From positions 62,001 to 126,000 of the forward strand of contig CP046865.1 of NCBI GenBank assembly GCA_039640505.1: 64,000 nucleotides of DNA. Direction: 5' to 3'. The notes beneath the pieces were generated by a model. That model saw only the letters and a list, made by a program, of their open reading frames with translations, made no database searches and had not been told where the DNA came from. Below are positions 16,403-25,937 of the stretch, in pieces. The DNA is from Rhodobacteraceae bacterium Araon29 (GTDB lineage: Bacteria > Pseudomonadota > Alphaproteobacteria > Rhodobacterales > Rhodobacteraceae). The translations under genes were made by a program, and so were the position numbers. Position 1 is the first letter of the stretch. The number at the start of each line of letters is the position of its first letter.

Positions 16403-17055
16403 TGCGTATAGTTTTTTTAGATCTTGATGGCACTTTGACCGATTCCGGTCCTGGAATAGTCAATTCTGTCGGTTTTGCGCTTAAAAAAATGGGCCTTCCC
16501 CCTCTAACAGGAGATACTTCGTGGCTGGTTGGCCCGCCGCTTTGGGGATCATTTGAAAAACTTGGCGTTAAAAAGCAGGACCTTGACCAAGCAGTTGCTT
16601 TTTACAGGGAAAGATATGCTGACATTGGCTGGTCGGAAAATAACCTTTATCCCGGAATTCTAGATCAACTTTCTACTCTTAGGCGCGCAGGTTACACTTT
16701 GTGTCTTGCAACCTCAAAAGCTCACAGTTACGCGCGAAAAATCACAGCGCATTTTGGAATTTCAGAGTACTTAAGCTATGAGTTTGGCTCTGAGCTCGAT
16801 GGAACACGATCAGACAAAACATCCCTTTTGGCACATGGATTAAAGACGGCAGGGGCAGAGGCCGATCATGCTATCATGGTTGGGGACCGTCACTATGATG
16901 CGGTTGGTGCCAAAGCCAATAGAATGAGGGTAATTGGTGTCGCTTATGGCTATGGAAGTGAAGCTGAGCTGTCCAAAGCCGAGGTGGATGATATTATAGC
17001 TTCACCTTTGGATTTAGCGGAAGCGGTACTTAAAATACTACCCCCTGAGGATTAA
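16402..17055 (+). CDS. HAD-family phosphatase (Gph-like)
   Basis: Haloacid-dehalogenase-superfamily phosphatase related to phosphoglycolate phosphatase. Motif I is FLDLDGTLTDSG at the N-terminus with both catalytic Asp, motif II is CLATSKAHSY, and motif III/IV is IMVGDRHYDAVGAKANRMRVIGVAYGYGS. A helical cap occupies roughly residues 15-80. The 217 residues are a normal length. Substrate unknown; the position between two dap genes does not by itself imply a lysine pathway role. It is preceded by an overlapping small gene and followed by dapE after 3 nt. Confidence 0.88.
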   Translation: MRIVFLDLDGTLTDSGPGIVNSVGFALKKMGLPPLTGDTSWLVGPPLWGSFEKLGVKKQDLDQAVAFYRERYADIGWSENNLYPGILDQLSTLRRAGYTLCLATSKAHSYARKITAHFGISEYLSYEFGSELDGTRSDKTSLLAHGLKTAGAEADHAIMVGDRHYDAVGAKANRMRVIGVAYGYGSEAELSKAEVDDIIASPLDLAEAVLKILPPED

Positions 17056-17058
17056 AAA

Positions 17059-18207
17059 ATGACACAGATAGATCCAGTTGATTTAACCGCACAGCTTATC
17101 CGCTGCCCGTCCGTAACTCCAAACGAGGCAGGGGCAATTAAATTGCTAGAAGACATGCTTTCACAGCATGGGTTTCATTGTACGCGCATCTCGCGTGGCG
17201 GAGTGGAAAACCTTTTTGCCCGTTGGGGAAGTAGCAATAAGGGCCCTAGTTTTGCCTTCAATGGGCATACTGATGTTGTCCCTGTTGGTGATCTTGAAAA
17301 ATGGACCTTTGATCCTTTTGGTGCCGAAATAGAGAACGGCTTTATGTATGGGCGCGGAGCTGTGGATATGAAATCCGCCGTTGCGGCCTTTGTTGCGGCA
17401 GCAGTTGATTTTGTGAACGAAACGCCCCCAGAGGGTTCTGTTGTTATCACTGTGACTGGAGATGAAGAAGGTGATGCCGACCATGGAACGGTAGCAATCT
17501 TGGATTGGATGTCAGAACAAGGTGAGAGGATTGATCATTGTTTGGTGGGTGAACCCACATGTCCAAACCGCTTAGGCGAAATGATCAAGGTTGGGCGGCG
17601 CGGGTCAATGACAGCTATGATCTCTGCCATTGGTGTGCAAGGACACTCTGCCTATCCCCATAGGGCAAAAAACCCATTGCCTGCTTTGGCTAAATTGATA
17701 GATCGCCTTGCCAATCATGAACTGGATAAAGGCACAGAGCATTTTGATCCCTCAACCCTTGCAGTCACTTCCATAGATACTGGAAACCGCGCAAATAACG
17801 TAATCCCAGCGAAAGCAAAAGCGGTTGTAAACATTAGATTTAATGACGCTTTTAGCAGTGACGAGCTTGGAGTTTGGTTGCAAAAAGAAGCTGAAAGGAT
17901 AACTGCAGAAACAGATATAGAGATGTCTGTGGAGATCAAGGTTTCGGGAGAAAGCTTTCTTACCCCTCCGGGAGAGCTTTCAAGTCTGGTTGGGCGTGTA
18001 ATTGAGGATGAGCTTGGAATAATCCCCATAATGTCCACCACTGGAGGAACCTCAGATGCGCGTTTTGTGAAAACTGTTTGTCCGGTTATAGAATTCGGTC
18101 TTGTTGGCAAATCCATGCATTCGGTTGATGAAAGGGTGGATATTTCCCAAATTGGACAATTGAAAACCATCTACAAGCGTGTGCTGAGGGACTATTTTGC
18201 CTCATAG
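17059..18207 (+). CDS. dapE: Succinyl-diaminopimelate desuccinylase
   Basis: Zinc amidohydrolase that removes succinate from N-succinyl-LL-diaminopimelate. M20-family metal site motifs are present: [12 protein letters not shown] (residue ~70), [20 protein letters not shown] with the catalytic Glu, [11 protein letters not shown], and GGTSDARF plus [10 protein letters not shown] near the C-terminus. The 382-residue length is standard. Part of the dapD-orf-HAD-dapE run; the 3' end overlaps the next gene by about 11 nt. Confidence 0.96.
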   Translation: MTQIDPVDLTAQLIRCPSVTPNEAGAIKLLEDMLSQHGFHCTRISRGGVENLFARWGSSNKGPSFAFNGHTDVVPVGDLEKWTFDPFGAEIENGFMYGRGAVDMKSAVAAFVAAAVDFVNETPPEGSVVITVTGDEEGDADHGTVAILDWMSEQGERIDHCLVGEPTCPNRLGEMIKVGRRGSMTAMISAIGVQGHSAYPHRAKNPLPALAKLIDRLANHELDKGTEHFDPSTLAVTSIDTGNRANNVIPAKAKAVVNIRFNDAFSSDELGVWLQKEAERITAETDIEMSVEIKVSGESFLTPPGELSSLVGRVIEDELGIIPIMSTTGGTSDARFVKTVCPVIEFGLVGKSMHSVDERVDISQIGQLKTIYKRVLRDYFAS

Positions 18208-18787
18208 GCCCTCTCGAAAGCAATTGGTAATTATGGTGAAAGAGCCACAGCTTGGGCGGGTGAAGACGCGTCTGGGCCATGATATAGGTATGGTGCCCGC
18301 ACTTTGGTGGTATCGTCACCAAGTCGCGCGGCTTACCCGCCGCCTCGATGATCGCAGATGGCATCTTACTTTAGCGATTTCCCCTGATAATCAACACAGG
18401 AAAAGTCGATTTTGGCCAAGTCACCTCAAAAAAATCCCTCAAGGCGGCGGCAATTTAGGGACACGCATGCTTAAGGTTTTTCGTCAAATTCCTTCAGGTC
18501 CGGTTTGTATAATTGGCTCAGATATTCCGGATATTTCATGTCGCCATATAGCACAGGCGTTTGACATGCTGGGTAAAAGTGAATGGGTTTTTGGACCGTC
18601 TACAGATGGCGGATATTGGTTGGTTGGGGCAAAACGGGTCACTGCCATGCCTCAAGGTTTGTTTCGAGGCGTTCGTTGGTCTACAAGCCACGCCCTTTTA
18701 GACTCACGTAAAACCGTTCAAAGCAATCATGTGACTTATCTTGAGCCGTTAGCAGATGTGGACCGTGGCGAAGACTTGAAAAAGTGA
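18197..18787 (+). CDS. TIGR04282-type glycosyltransferase (DUF2064)
   Basis: GT-A-like nucleotidyl/glycosyl transferase of the DUF2064 family, whose members resemble molybdopterin guanylyltransferase folds but have no proven substrate. Signature elements: [14 protein letters not shown] at the N-terminus, [20 protein letters not shown] with the metal-binding Asp, and [13 protein letters not shown]. The listed TTG start overlaps dapE; ATG at 18233 directly before VKEPQLG is an equally plausible start. 196 residues. Confidence 0.8.
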   Translation: MPHRPSRKQLVIMVKEPQLGRVKTRLGHDIGMVPALWWYRHQVARLTRRLDDRRWHLTLAISPDNQHRKSRFWPSHLKKIPQGGGNLGTRMLKVFRQIPSGPVCIIGSDIPDISCRHIAQAFDMLGKSEWVFGPSTDGGYWLVGAKRVTAMPQGLFRGVRWSTSHALLDSRKTVQSNHVTYLEPLADVDRGEDLKK

Positions 18788-18863
18788 GTATTTATTCAAA
18801 GAAAAATTCTATGCAGCATGAATTCTCGGTGACGGGATTTGTATCCCATGCTAGGGCTTCACA

Positions 18864-21119
18864 ATGAGTATGCCCCCAAAAAAAGCCGATATTCTTGCTT
18901 GGATTTCCGCCAATCCAAAACAGCGTGATAAGCGCGATATAGCAAAGGCCTTTCGTCTAAAAGGATCAGAGAGGACCGTGTTAAACCGAATCCTAAATGA
19001 GTTAGAATCTGAAGGTAAGTTTGTGGGCTCTCAAAAAGAAACAGACGATAGAGAGAAAATGATTGGCAAATTCCTCCCAGTTAGTGTTTTGAGGGTTAGT
19101 GAAATAGATGAAAACGGCGATCTATTTTTACAGCCCGAAAATTGGGATAGAAAAGATAAACCACCGCGCATCTTGATGGTTGTGAGACCTGATGAGATCC
19201 CGCTTGGGCTTGGTGATCAAATTCTTGCTCGTGTAGCCTCTGTTTTGAATCAGGAACATCAATATGAGGCCCGACCCATCAGGCGTATCGAAAAGCCTCA
19301 AACCAAGATCTTGGGGATTTACCGGTCTAAAGGCACCTCAGGCCGAATTGCACCTATTGATAAATCGGGAAAAGAATGGCGCGTTGCGAAAGCAGATGAA
19401 AATGGAGCCAATGATGGCGAATTGGTTGAGGCCATAAGATCCGGACCAAAATCACGGATGGGATTACCACAAGCTCGTATTATACAATGTTTGGGAAACC
19501 CATCAGCACAAAAGGCAATTTCTTCGATTGCGATCCACCAGCACAACATTGAAGATACATTTTCCCAGCAGGTCCTTAAAGAGGCAAAATTAAGTACTGA
19601 TTACAAATTAATTGGACGCAAGGACCTTTGCCATCTGCCATTTATTACAATTGACCCAGATGGCGCTCGGGATCATGATGATGCAGTTTTTGCACAAGCC
19701 GATAGCGATCCAAAGAACAAAGGCGGCTTTTTGATTTGGGTCGCAATCGCTGATGTTGCGCATTATGTCCGGCCAGGAACAGCTTTAGATCAAACGGCGA
19801 GACAACGCGGGAATTCAACATATTTTCCAGATCGTGTGGTTCCCATGTTGCCAGAAGTCTTATCCGCAGATTTATGTAGTTTGCGCGAAGGAGCTAGGCG
19901 CCCTTGCTTGGCTGTTTGCCTAAGAATAGATTCGAACGGCAATAAAATAGGACATGAATTTTATCGAGCCATTATCTGTTCAGTCGCATCATTGACATAC
20001 GAAGAAGTTCAGCACGGTGTTGAGGGCACTCCAAATGACAAAGTTTTGCCTTTATTAGAAACTGTTATCAGACCACTTTACAACGCATATTCAGCGCTTT
20101 GTATCGAACGGCAAAAGCGGCAGCCGTTAGAGCTGGAGCTTCCCGAGCGGTTGATTTGCTTAAATAAGAGCGGTGATGTCACTGGCGTCAAATTTAAAGA
20201 CCGCCTGGATGCACACAAGTTAATCGAAGAGTTTATGATATTGGCAAATGTTGCCGCTGCTGAATGTTTGGTTGATAAAAGAGAACCCTGTCTTTTTAGA
20301 ATACACGAGGAGCCAGAAAAAGCCAAAATTGAGGCTTTAAGGGATACAGCACAATCCGTAGGATTAAATCTTGCGAAAGGCCAGGTTCTTAAAACCAAGC
20401 ATCTGAACCAATTGCTTCGACAAGCAGAAAAGCAAAAAGAGGCTGAGCTTTTGAGCATGTCAACTTTAAGAGCTATGACGCAGGCGTATTACAGTAAGGA
20501 AAATTTTGGGCATTTTGGGTTGGCATTACGTGCATATGCCCATTTTACCTCGCCAATTCGGCGGTACGCCGACCTTGTGGTGCATCGTGCGCTAATTCGA
20601 GCTCATAAATGGGGAGAAGGTGGCTTAACCCAAGAAGAAGAAGCTATTTTAGAGCAAACATCAGATCAAATCTCCATATCTGAGCGGCGATCAATGGCAG
20701 CTGAACGCGATACATTGGATCGTTATCTGGCAATTTATCTTTCGCAGAAAATTGGTAATGAGTTTTCAGGTAGAATTAGTGGAGTTGTAAAATTTGGTGT
20801 GTTTGTTCGTTTAGATGAAAGTGGGGCCGAGGGGCTTGTGCCCATTAGATCTCTAGGACGGGAATATTTTACATTAGAGAAAAAACTCAATCGATTGGTG
20901 GGGGCTGAGAGCGGATTTAAACTTTCCTTAGGGCAAAACGTAACAGTCCGGTTGGCTGAAACGACTTCTGAAAGTGGTGGGATCATTTTTGAGCTGCTCA
21001 CTGTAGAAGGTTCGACTGTTCCATCTCGTTTCGTGGGTAAATCAAGATTAAAAAAGCGAGGTGCACACCAAAATAAGCGTAAATCCAAGAAAAATCGAAA
21101 AAAACCCTTAAAAAAATAA
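18864..21119 (+). CDS. rnr: Ribonuclease R
   Basis: Processive 3'-5' exoribonuclease able to degrade structured RNA. Order of parts in 751 residues: N-terminal helix-turn-helix (ADILAWISANPKQRDKRDIAKAF), cold-shock domains (~70-230), RNB catalytic domain with the metal-binding ITIDPDGARDHDDAVF near residue 265 and LRAYAHFTSPIRRYADLVVHR near residue 550, an S1 RNA-binding domain (SGVVKFGVFVRLDESGAEGLV), and a Lys/Arg-rich tail. Length and architecture are normal for RNase R rather than RNase II. Confidence 0.96.
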   Translation: MSMPPKKADILAWISANPKQRDKRDIAKAFRLKGSERTVLNRILNELESEGKFVGSQKETDDREKMIGKFLPVSVLRVSEIDENGDLFLQPENWDRKDKPPRILMVVRPDEIPLGLGDQILARVASVLNQEHQYEARPIRRIEKPQTKILGIYRSKGTSGRIAPIDKSGKEWRVAKADENGANDGELVEAIRSGPKSRMGLPQARIIQCLGNPSAQKAISSIAIHQHNIEDTFSQQVLKEAKLSTDYKLIGRKDLCHLPFITIDPDGARDHDDAVFAQADSDPKNKGGFLIWVAIADVAHYVRPGTALDQTARQRGNSTYFPDRVVPMLPEVLSADLCSLREGARRPCLAVCLRIDSNGNKIGHEFYRAIICSVASLTYEEVQHGVEGTPNDKVLPLLETVIRPLYNAYSALCIERQKRQPLELELPERLICLNKSGDVTGVKFKDRLDAHKLIEEFMILANVAAAECLVDKREPCLFRIHEEPEKAKIEALRDTAQSVGLNLAKGQVLKTKHLNQLLRQAEKQKEAELLSMSTLRAMTQAYYSKENFGHFGLALRAYAHFTSPIRRYADLVVHRALIRAHKWGEGGLTQEEEAILEQTSDQISISERRSMAAERDTLDRYLAIYLSQKIGNEFSGRISGVVKFGVFVRLDESGAEGLVPIRSLGREYFTLEKKLNRLVGAESGFKLSLGQNVTVRLAETTSESGGIIFELLTVEGSTVPSRFVGKSRLKKRGAHQNKRKSKKNRKKPLKK

Positions 21120-21453
21120 AATAATTAATGTTTTTCAAAATTTTATGATCTTAAATTAAAGTAATACATTAATTATAAATAGGTCTCATATTAATAAATA
21201 TTGACGCGTCTCTCATCTTTGTATCAGGCAGGTATAAGTTTGAATTTATTTTAAGCTTATAGCGCGCCAAAAAGTAATCTTTTGATTATGCGTTTTTGAC
21301 TATCACCTAAAAATGATAGTCCCAAAAGGTAGACAAAGAGAAGGGGCTCATTCATATATCATATAGCCTAAAAACTTGTTACAGACATATGGCAAAAGTA
21401 AAACAAAAGGCTCTAATAGGGGTGTATAAGTCCAAAATACCCATGATTTTTAG
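21120..21453. other. Intergenic region with a small stem-loop
   Basis: AT-rich 334-bp space between convergent rnr and the aldehyde dehydrogenase gene. A perfect 8-bp inverted repeat GACTATCA/TGATAGTC (21298-21305 and 21314-21321) with an 8-nt loop is the only structure seen; no T-run follows on either side. No gene recognised. Confidence 0.5.
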
Positions 21454-23808
21454 TTATCCCTCTCCAAAAGGTATCCAAATTGTTTTGGTTTCTGTAGAGG
21501 CAGATAAGAAAGACTGAATATCACTTTCTGAACACCAATTTTTTTCGTGACCGTGATTGACCCAAGTTCGTTTTAAATTAAACGCAGCGTTTGATTCCAC
21601 GGCCCCAGAAATATCCGTCGAGGAAAAACACCATACAGAGTCCACGTTCATATGAGCTGATAAGGGTTCAGCCAGATCTGCATGTGTTCCAGTTAAGATA
21701 TTCACCACGCCTGCTGGAACGTCGGAGGTATCAAGTATTTGATAAAAATCTGTGGCTATAAGTGGCGCCGCCTCTGAACAAAGGAGGATCATTCTATTTC
21801 CCATTGAGAGCCCAGCAGCTATTGTTGTCACCAGCCCTAGAAGGGGAAAACCATCTGAGCAAAAGACACCAATGTTGCCAATGGGCTCATTTACGGAAAG
21901 CGCAAGACCGCGGATGGGTACATTTCGAACATCACCATCATATTTGTCTGACCAAGCCGCAAAGTCGAACAAGCGCTTTATACTAACCTCAACTTCATCA
22001 AGGCCATTATTTTGACCAGTATAGATATTAAGATTTTGTGCAAATTCGTCTCGACGTGCAGACAGGTTTTCTGCCAAATAATAGAGTATTTGTGCTCTTA
22101 AATGACCAGATGTCGTCGACCAACCCTCTGCTTTTTGCGCAGCTTCTACGGCATTTCGAACATCTTTACGATTGGCAACTGGAACCTGACCTAATAGGTT
22201 TCCTTTAGCGTCATAGGACGATTTATAGTATCCACTATCTGGTCTAGATTGTTTTCCGCCAATATATAACTTAGCCGTACGATCTATAGTAGCAGTTGAT
22301 TTAACCACCTTAGTGGATGGCATGTTTATTGAGACAGATTTGGCCTGTCTTGGAGTGACCCTGGGTTTTGTATATGGCGCAAGGCCTTCCCAGCCGCCTT
22401 CACGACCAAATCCGCTTTCTCGTACACCACCAAACCCCGCTGATGCGTCAAACATATTAGTCCCGTTAATCCAAATGACCCCTGCTTTTATTTTTGGAGC
22501 CAGCCCAAGGCAGAGATTTATATTTTCGCTCCAAATAGACGCCGCCAAGCCGTATCGAGTATTATTTGCCAACTGTATGGCTTCAGCTGGGGTTCTAAAG
22601 GTGGTTGAAACAAGCACAGGACCAAAAATTTCATTTTGCATTAAGGGATTGGCTGTTTCTACATCTGTAATTAACGTAGGTGGATAGTAACAACCCTTTG
22701 CTGGCAATTCGGTATTGGGTTGAAAAATAGTATCCGGTGCATATTCCCCTACCATCTTTTCAATATTATCTAGCTGAACCTGATCTACGATCGCCCCCAT
22801 ATCAATGGATTTGTCCAATGGGTCGCCTATGCGAAGCTTTTGAATGCGGGCTTTAATTTTAGAATATAAGCGGTCAGAGACACTTTCCTGCACCAATAAC
22901 CGTGAGCCAGCACAACAGACCTGTCCTTGGTTAAACCAGATTGCATCCACAAGCCCCTCAACGGCACTATCCAAGTCTGCATCATCAAAAACGATAAAGG
23001 GGGATTTTCCACCAAGTTCGAGCGTCAGGGACTTACCGGTTCCTGCCGTGGCTTTGCGGATTTTCTTTCCAACATCTGTTGATCCGGTAAAGGCAATTTT
23101 ATCAATATCTTCGTGACCAACTATCAATTCGCCCACTTCCCCATCGCCAGTCACAATATTTACAACACCCTTGGGTATTCCCGCCTGTTGACACATTTCG
23201 CAAAACAATAGAGCCGTCAAAGACGTATATTCAGCGGGTTTAAGAACAACGGTATTTCCCATAGCCAAAGCGGGTGCTATTTTCCATGACAGCATAAGCA
23301 GGGGAAAGTTCCATGGTATAATTTGGCCACATACACCAATGGCTCTTTTGTCTGGCATTTTTTCAGCCATCAGTTGAGCCATTCCTGCATGGTAATAAAA
23401 ATGACGCTGAGCCAATGGAATATCAATGTCCCGCGCCTCTCGGATTGGCTTGCCATTGTCAATTGTTTCCAAAGTCGCAAAAAGCCGGCCGTTCTTTTGA
23501 AGCAACCTTGCCAGAGCATAAAGGTACCGGGCCCGCTCATGTCCATCAAGGCCTTCCCATGCAGGCTGAGCCTTCCTGGCGGCGGCAATGGCACTATTTA
23601 CATCGTTTTCTGAGCCTTGAGTAATCTGGGCTAGAACTTCGTTTGTGGCTGGGTTGCGTGTTTCAAAGTAAACTGCGCCCTCGCAAAATATGCCATCTAT
23701 AAAATGTCCAAATTTGCGATTGTTCCGCTCAAGCCAACCGGTTGCTTCTTCTACATTTTCGGGGGCTTTGCCGTAGTCCATAGTTTCAAGTATGTCTTTA
23801 ACGGTCAT
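21454..23808 (-). CDS. Double-length aldehyde dehydrogenase with a degenerate second half
   Basis: NAD(P)-dependent aldehyde dehydrogenase in deoxyribose catabolism, likely oxidising the acetaldehyde released by DeoC. The 784-residue protein has a full ALDH domain at ~40-480 with PWNFPLLMLSWKIAPALA, FTGSTDVGKKI, LELGGKSPFIVFDDADLD and the catalytic Cys in FNQGQVCCAGSRL. From ~500 a second ALDH-like domain begins (KLYIGGKQSRPDSGYYKS) but stops without a catalytic Cys region. Such fused forms occur in other Rhodobacterales; the second half may be structural. ATG 23808 is chosen; an in-frame TTG at 23832 would overlap deoC. Confidence 0.9.
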   Translation of the reverse strand: MTVKDILETMDYGKAPENVEEATGWLERNNRKFGHFIDGIFCEGAVYFETRNPATNEVLAQITQGSENDVNSAIAAARKAQPAWEGLDGHERARYLYALARLLQKNGRLFATLETIDNGKPIREARDIDIPLAQRHFYYHAGMAQLMAEKMPDKRAIGVCGQIIPWNFPLLMLSWKIAPALAMGNTVVLKPAEYTSLTALLFCEMCQQAGIPKGVVNIVTGDGEVGELIVGHEDIDKIAFTGSTDVGKKIRKATAGTGKSLTLELGGKSPFIVFDDADLDSAVEGLVDAIWFNQGQVCCAGSRLLVQESVSDRLYSKIKARIQKLRIGDPLDKSIDMGAIVDQVQLDNIEKMVGEYAPDTIFQPNTELPAKGCYYPPTLITDVETANPLMQNEIFGPVLVSTTFRTPAEAIQLANNTRYGLAASIWSENINLCLGLAPKIKAGVIWINGTNMFDASAGFGGVRESGFGREGGWEGLAPYTKPRVTPRQAKSVSINMPSTKVVKSTATIDRTAKLYIGGKQSRPDSGYYKSSYDAKGNLLGQVPVANRKDVRNAVEAAQKAEGWSTTSGHLRAQILYYLAENLSARRDEFAQNLNIYTGQNNGLDEVEVSIKRLFDFAAWSDKYDGDVRNVPIRGLALSVNEPIGNIGVFCSDGFPLLGLVTTIAAGLSMGNRMILLCSEAAPLIATDFYQILDTSDVPAGVVNILTGTHADLAEPLSAHMNVDSVWCFSSTDISGAVESNAAFNLKRTWVNHGHEKNWCSESDIQSFLSASTETKTIWIPFGEG

Positions 23809-23828
23809 TTTAATATCCACTGAGTTTA

Positions 23829-24806
23829 TCAAGCTATCGGATGGCGATGGTTGGCCGAATAGGCACCGGTCGATTGATGTTCGAGTTGACGTTCGATGTC
23901 ACCTAAAAGAGAAGAAGCTCCAAATCTGAACAAATCTGGCTCTAACCAGCGATTTCCAAGCTCTTCTTTCATCAAAGACAGAAAGGTTAGGGCCTCTTTT
24001 GCCTTTGAAATGCCACCTGCTGGCTTATATCCGACGGCAATACCTGTGCGCTCGTAATAATCACGAATTGCCCGGACCATGACCAAGGATACTGGAAGCG
24101 TCGCATTTACGCTTTCCTTACCTGTTGAGGTTTTGATGAAATCCGCACCGGCCATCATACACACCATCGACGCACGAGAGACATTCCGAAGACTTCCTAA
24201 TTCACCGGTAGCCAAAATTGCTTTCATATGGGCATCACCACATGCTGAGCGAAAGCTAGCTATTTCATTATAAAGGGCATCCCAGTCTTGAGAAAGGACA
24301 TGCCGACGAGAAATGACAATGTCTATTTCATTTGCCCCAGCGGCAACGCTGGCCTTAATTTCAGCAATTCGCAAATTTAAGGGTGTTAACCCGGCTGGAA
24401 AGCCAGTTGAAACAGCAGCAACGGGAATTCCTGAACCCTCCAAAGCTTGAATGGCTGTTTTTACCATATCATGGTACACACAGACCGCTGCAGCAGAGAT
24501 TTGTGGTGCGCCCAAGGCCTGCAAGAGATCACGGCTTACGGGATACTTTGCTTTTTCACACAGCCTTTTAACACGACAGGCGGTATCGTCGCCAGAAAGC
24601 GTTGTAAGATCTATGCAGCTTATCGCGCGTAGTAACCAAGCAATTTGATGATCTTTTTTAACTGACCTTCTGGCAGCGAGCGCGTTTGCTCTACGCTCGA
24701 TAGCCGATGTATTGGCCTGAGAGGACATTACCCAATCTAGGTCGAGCTGGATACCTGGATTTCGTTGCAAAGAAGTTGGGTTAAGATTTGCATTTAGTGA
24801 AGTCAT
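23829..24806 (-). CDS. deoC: Deoxyribose-phosphate aldolase
   Basis: Class I aldolase splitting 2-deoxyribose 5-phosphate into acetaldehyde and glyceraldehyde 3-phosphate. The Schiff-base Lys lies in GADFIKTSTGKESVNATLP, and the earlier VAAGANEIDIVI and later AVGYKPAGGISKAKEAL segments are typical. About 325 residues, longer than E. coli DeoC (259) because of an N-terminal extension of about 60 residues, as in the eukaryote-like DeoC group. ATG 24806 is used; GTG 24818 is possible. The aldehyde dehydrogenase gene follows 20 nt downstream and probably handles the acetaldehyde. Confidence 0.93.
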   Translation of the reverse strand: MTSLNANLNPTSLQRNPGIQLDLDWVMSSQANTSAIERRANALAARRSVKKDHQIAWLLRAISCIDLTTLSGDDTACRVKRLCEKAKYPVSRDLLQALGAPQISAAAVCVYHDMVKTAIQALEGSGIPVAAVSTGFPAGLTPLNLRIAEIKASVAAGANEIDIVISRRHVLSQDWDALYNEIASFRSACGDAHMKAILATGELGSLRNVSRASMVCMMAGADFIKTSTGKESVNATLPVSLVMVRAIRDYYERTGIAVGYKPAGGISKAKEALTFLSLMKEELGNRWLEPDLFRFGASSLLGDIERQLEHQSTGAYSANHRHPIA

Positions 24807-24901
24807 TGATCGAGACACAATAGTTTCTACCCATATTTATCGAACCCTGACATGCAAATCATACCTTGGCAAGTAAGCTAGAGGGAAAGCCTGTTTGAAA
24901 A

Positions 24902-24945
24902 TGAGAATAATTCGCAATTGCGTTGACTTTTGCGAATGACTCTCA
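24902..24945. promoter_or_regulatory. Pair of Fur-family (Mur/Zur/Fur-type) operators
   Basis: Two 15-bp 7-1-7 near-palindromes, TGAGAATAATTCGCA at 24902-24916 and TGCGAATGACTCTCA at 24931-24945. Each is nearly the reverse complement of the other and both fit the TGAGAATnATTCTCA pattern of Fur-family boxes. They flank and overlap a promoter-like pair (TTGACT at 24923-24928, TATTCA at 24946-24951, 17-bp spacer). This suggests metal-dependent repression of the ABC importer that follows, in roseobacters most likely by the manganese regulator Mur. Confidence 0.65.
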
Positions 24946-24951
24946 TATTCA
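24923..24951 (+). promoter_or_regulatory. Promoter of the metal ABC importer
   Basis: TTGACT (-35) and TATTCA (-10) separated by 17 bp, about 29 bp before the chosen start codon at 24980. The second operator fills the spacer. Confidence 0.5.
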
Positions 24952-24979
24952 ATATCAGGTAATAAAAGGAAAAGACATC

Positions 24980-25936
24980 TTGAACCGCAGATTCTTTATA
25001 GGCTCTTTAGGCGCAGTTGCAGGTATCAATCCACTACCGCTATTTAGTGAAGAAAACGCTATAAGCATCGTGGCGACTACCAGTATGATCGCAGACACCG
25101 TGAGAAGCATTGGTCAAGGGTACGTAAAGGTTAAAGGGCTAATGGGCCCTGGAATTGATCCACATTCATATCGACATACAAGAAATGACATTGTCTCAAT
25201 GACCAAGGCTGATTTAACGTTGCGGCATGGTTTAGACTTAGAAGCCCAAATGGAGGACTTCTTTGCAGACTTGTCAAGAAAGCGGTCTGTTGTAGCTGTT
25301 ACCAACACCATAAATCCAAAAAAACTTCTGGACTACCCTGGTCAAACAGGACGATATGATCCTCATGTTTGGATGGATCCAATCTTATGGTCTTTGGTAA
25401 CAGACCAAATTGCATTAGCGCTATCAAAAGCAAAACCTGCCAAAAAAGATGAATTTCAAACATCAGCCACAAACTATAAGTCTGTATTAAACGAACTAAA
25501 TAACTATGCGAAAAACGTATTAAGTACAGTTCCAAGTAAATCACGAGTTTTGATTACGGCCCATGATGCTTTCGGGTATTTTGGAAAAACCTACGGTTTT
25601 GAGGTAATAGGGGTTCAAGGAATATCGACAAACTCGGAAGCAGGATTGTACCGGATCAAAGAAATAGTCGACCTTCTTGTTGAGCGAGAAATATCGGCTG
25701 TATTTGTTGAAAGTTCAGTATCAGACCGAAACATGAGGGCGTTAATTGAGGGTACGACTGCCAGGGGCCACGAAGTTACTTTGGGTGGAGAGCTATACTC
25801 TGACGCGATGGGCATCGAAGGCACTTATGAAGGCACTTATGTCGGAATGTTAGATCACAATATCACTACAATTGCTAAAGCGCTTGGCGGAAACCCACCG
25901 GACTTTGGTTGGCAAGGAAAGCTAAAGGCAACTTAA
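24980..25936 (+). CDS. sitA: Manganese/iron ABC transporter substrate-binding protein
   Basis: Periplasmic metal-binding protein of the ZnuA/TroA/SitA cluster A-I. TTG 24980 is chosen because AAAGGA lies 9 nt upstream and the product then begins with a twin-arginine-like signal, NRRFFIGSLGAVAG, ending near residue 25. Metal-ligand regions are visible: DPHSYRHTRND, PHVWMDP, ITAHDAFGYFGKTYG, and the later LYSDAMG with the Asp ligand. No His-rich loop is present between the lobes, which favours manganese or iron over zinc. First gene of a four-gene operon with 1 nt to the ATPase gene. An upstream in-frame TTG (24923) lies inside the promoter and is rejected. Confidence 0.85.
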   Translation: MNRRFFIGSLGAVAGINPLPLFSEENAISIVATTSMIADTVRSIGQGYVKVKGLMGPGIDPHSYRHTRNDIVSMTKADLTLRHGLDLEAQMEDFFADLSRKRSVVAVTNTINPKKLLDYPGQTGRYDPHVWMDPILWSLVTDQIALALSKAKPAKKDEFQTSATNYKSVLNELNNYAKNVLSTVPSKSRVLITAHDAFGYFGKTYGFEVIGVQGISTNSEAGLYRIKEIVDLLVEREISAVFVESSVSDRNMRALIEGTTARGHEVTLGGELYSDAMGIEGTYEGTYVGMLDHNITTIAKALGGNPPDFGWQGKLKAT

Positions 25937-25937
25937 A

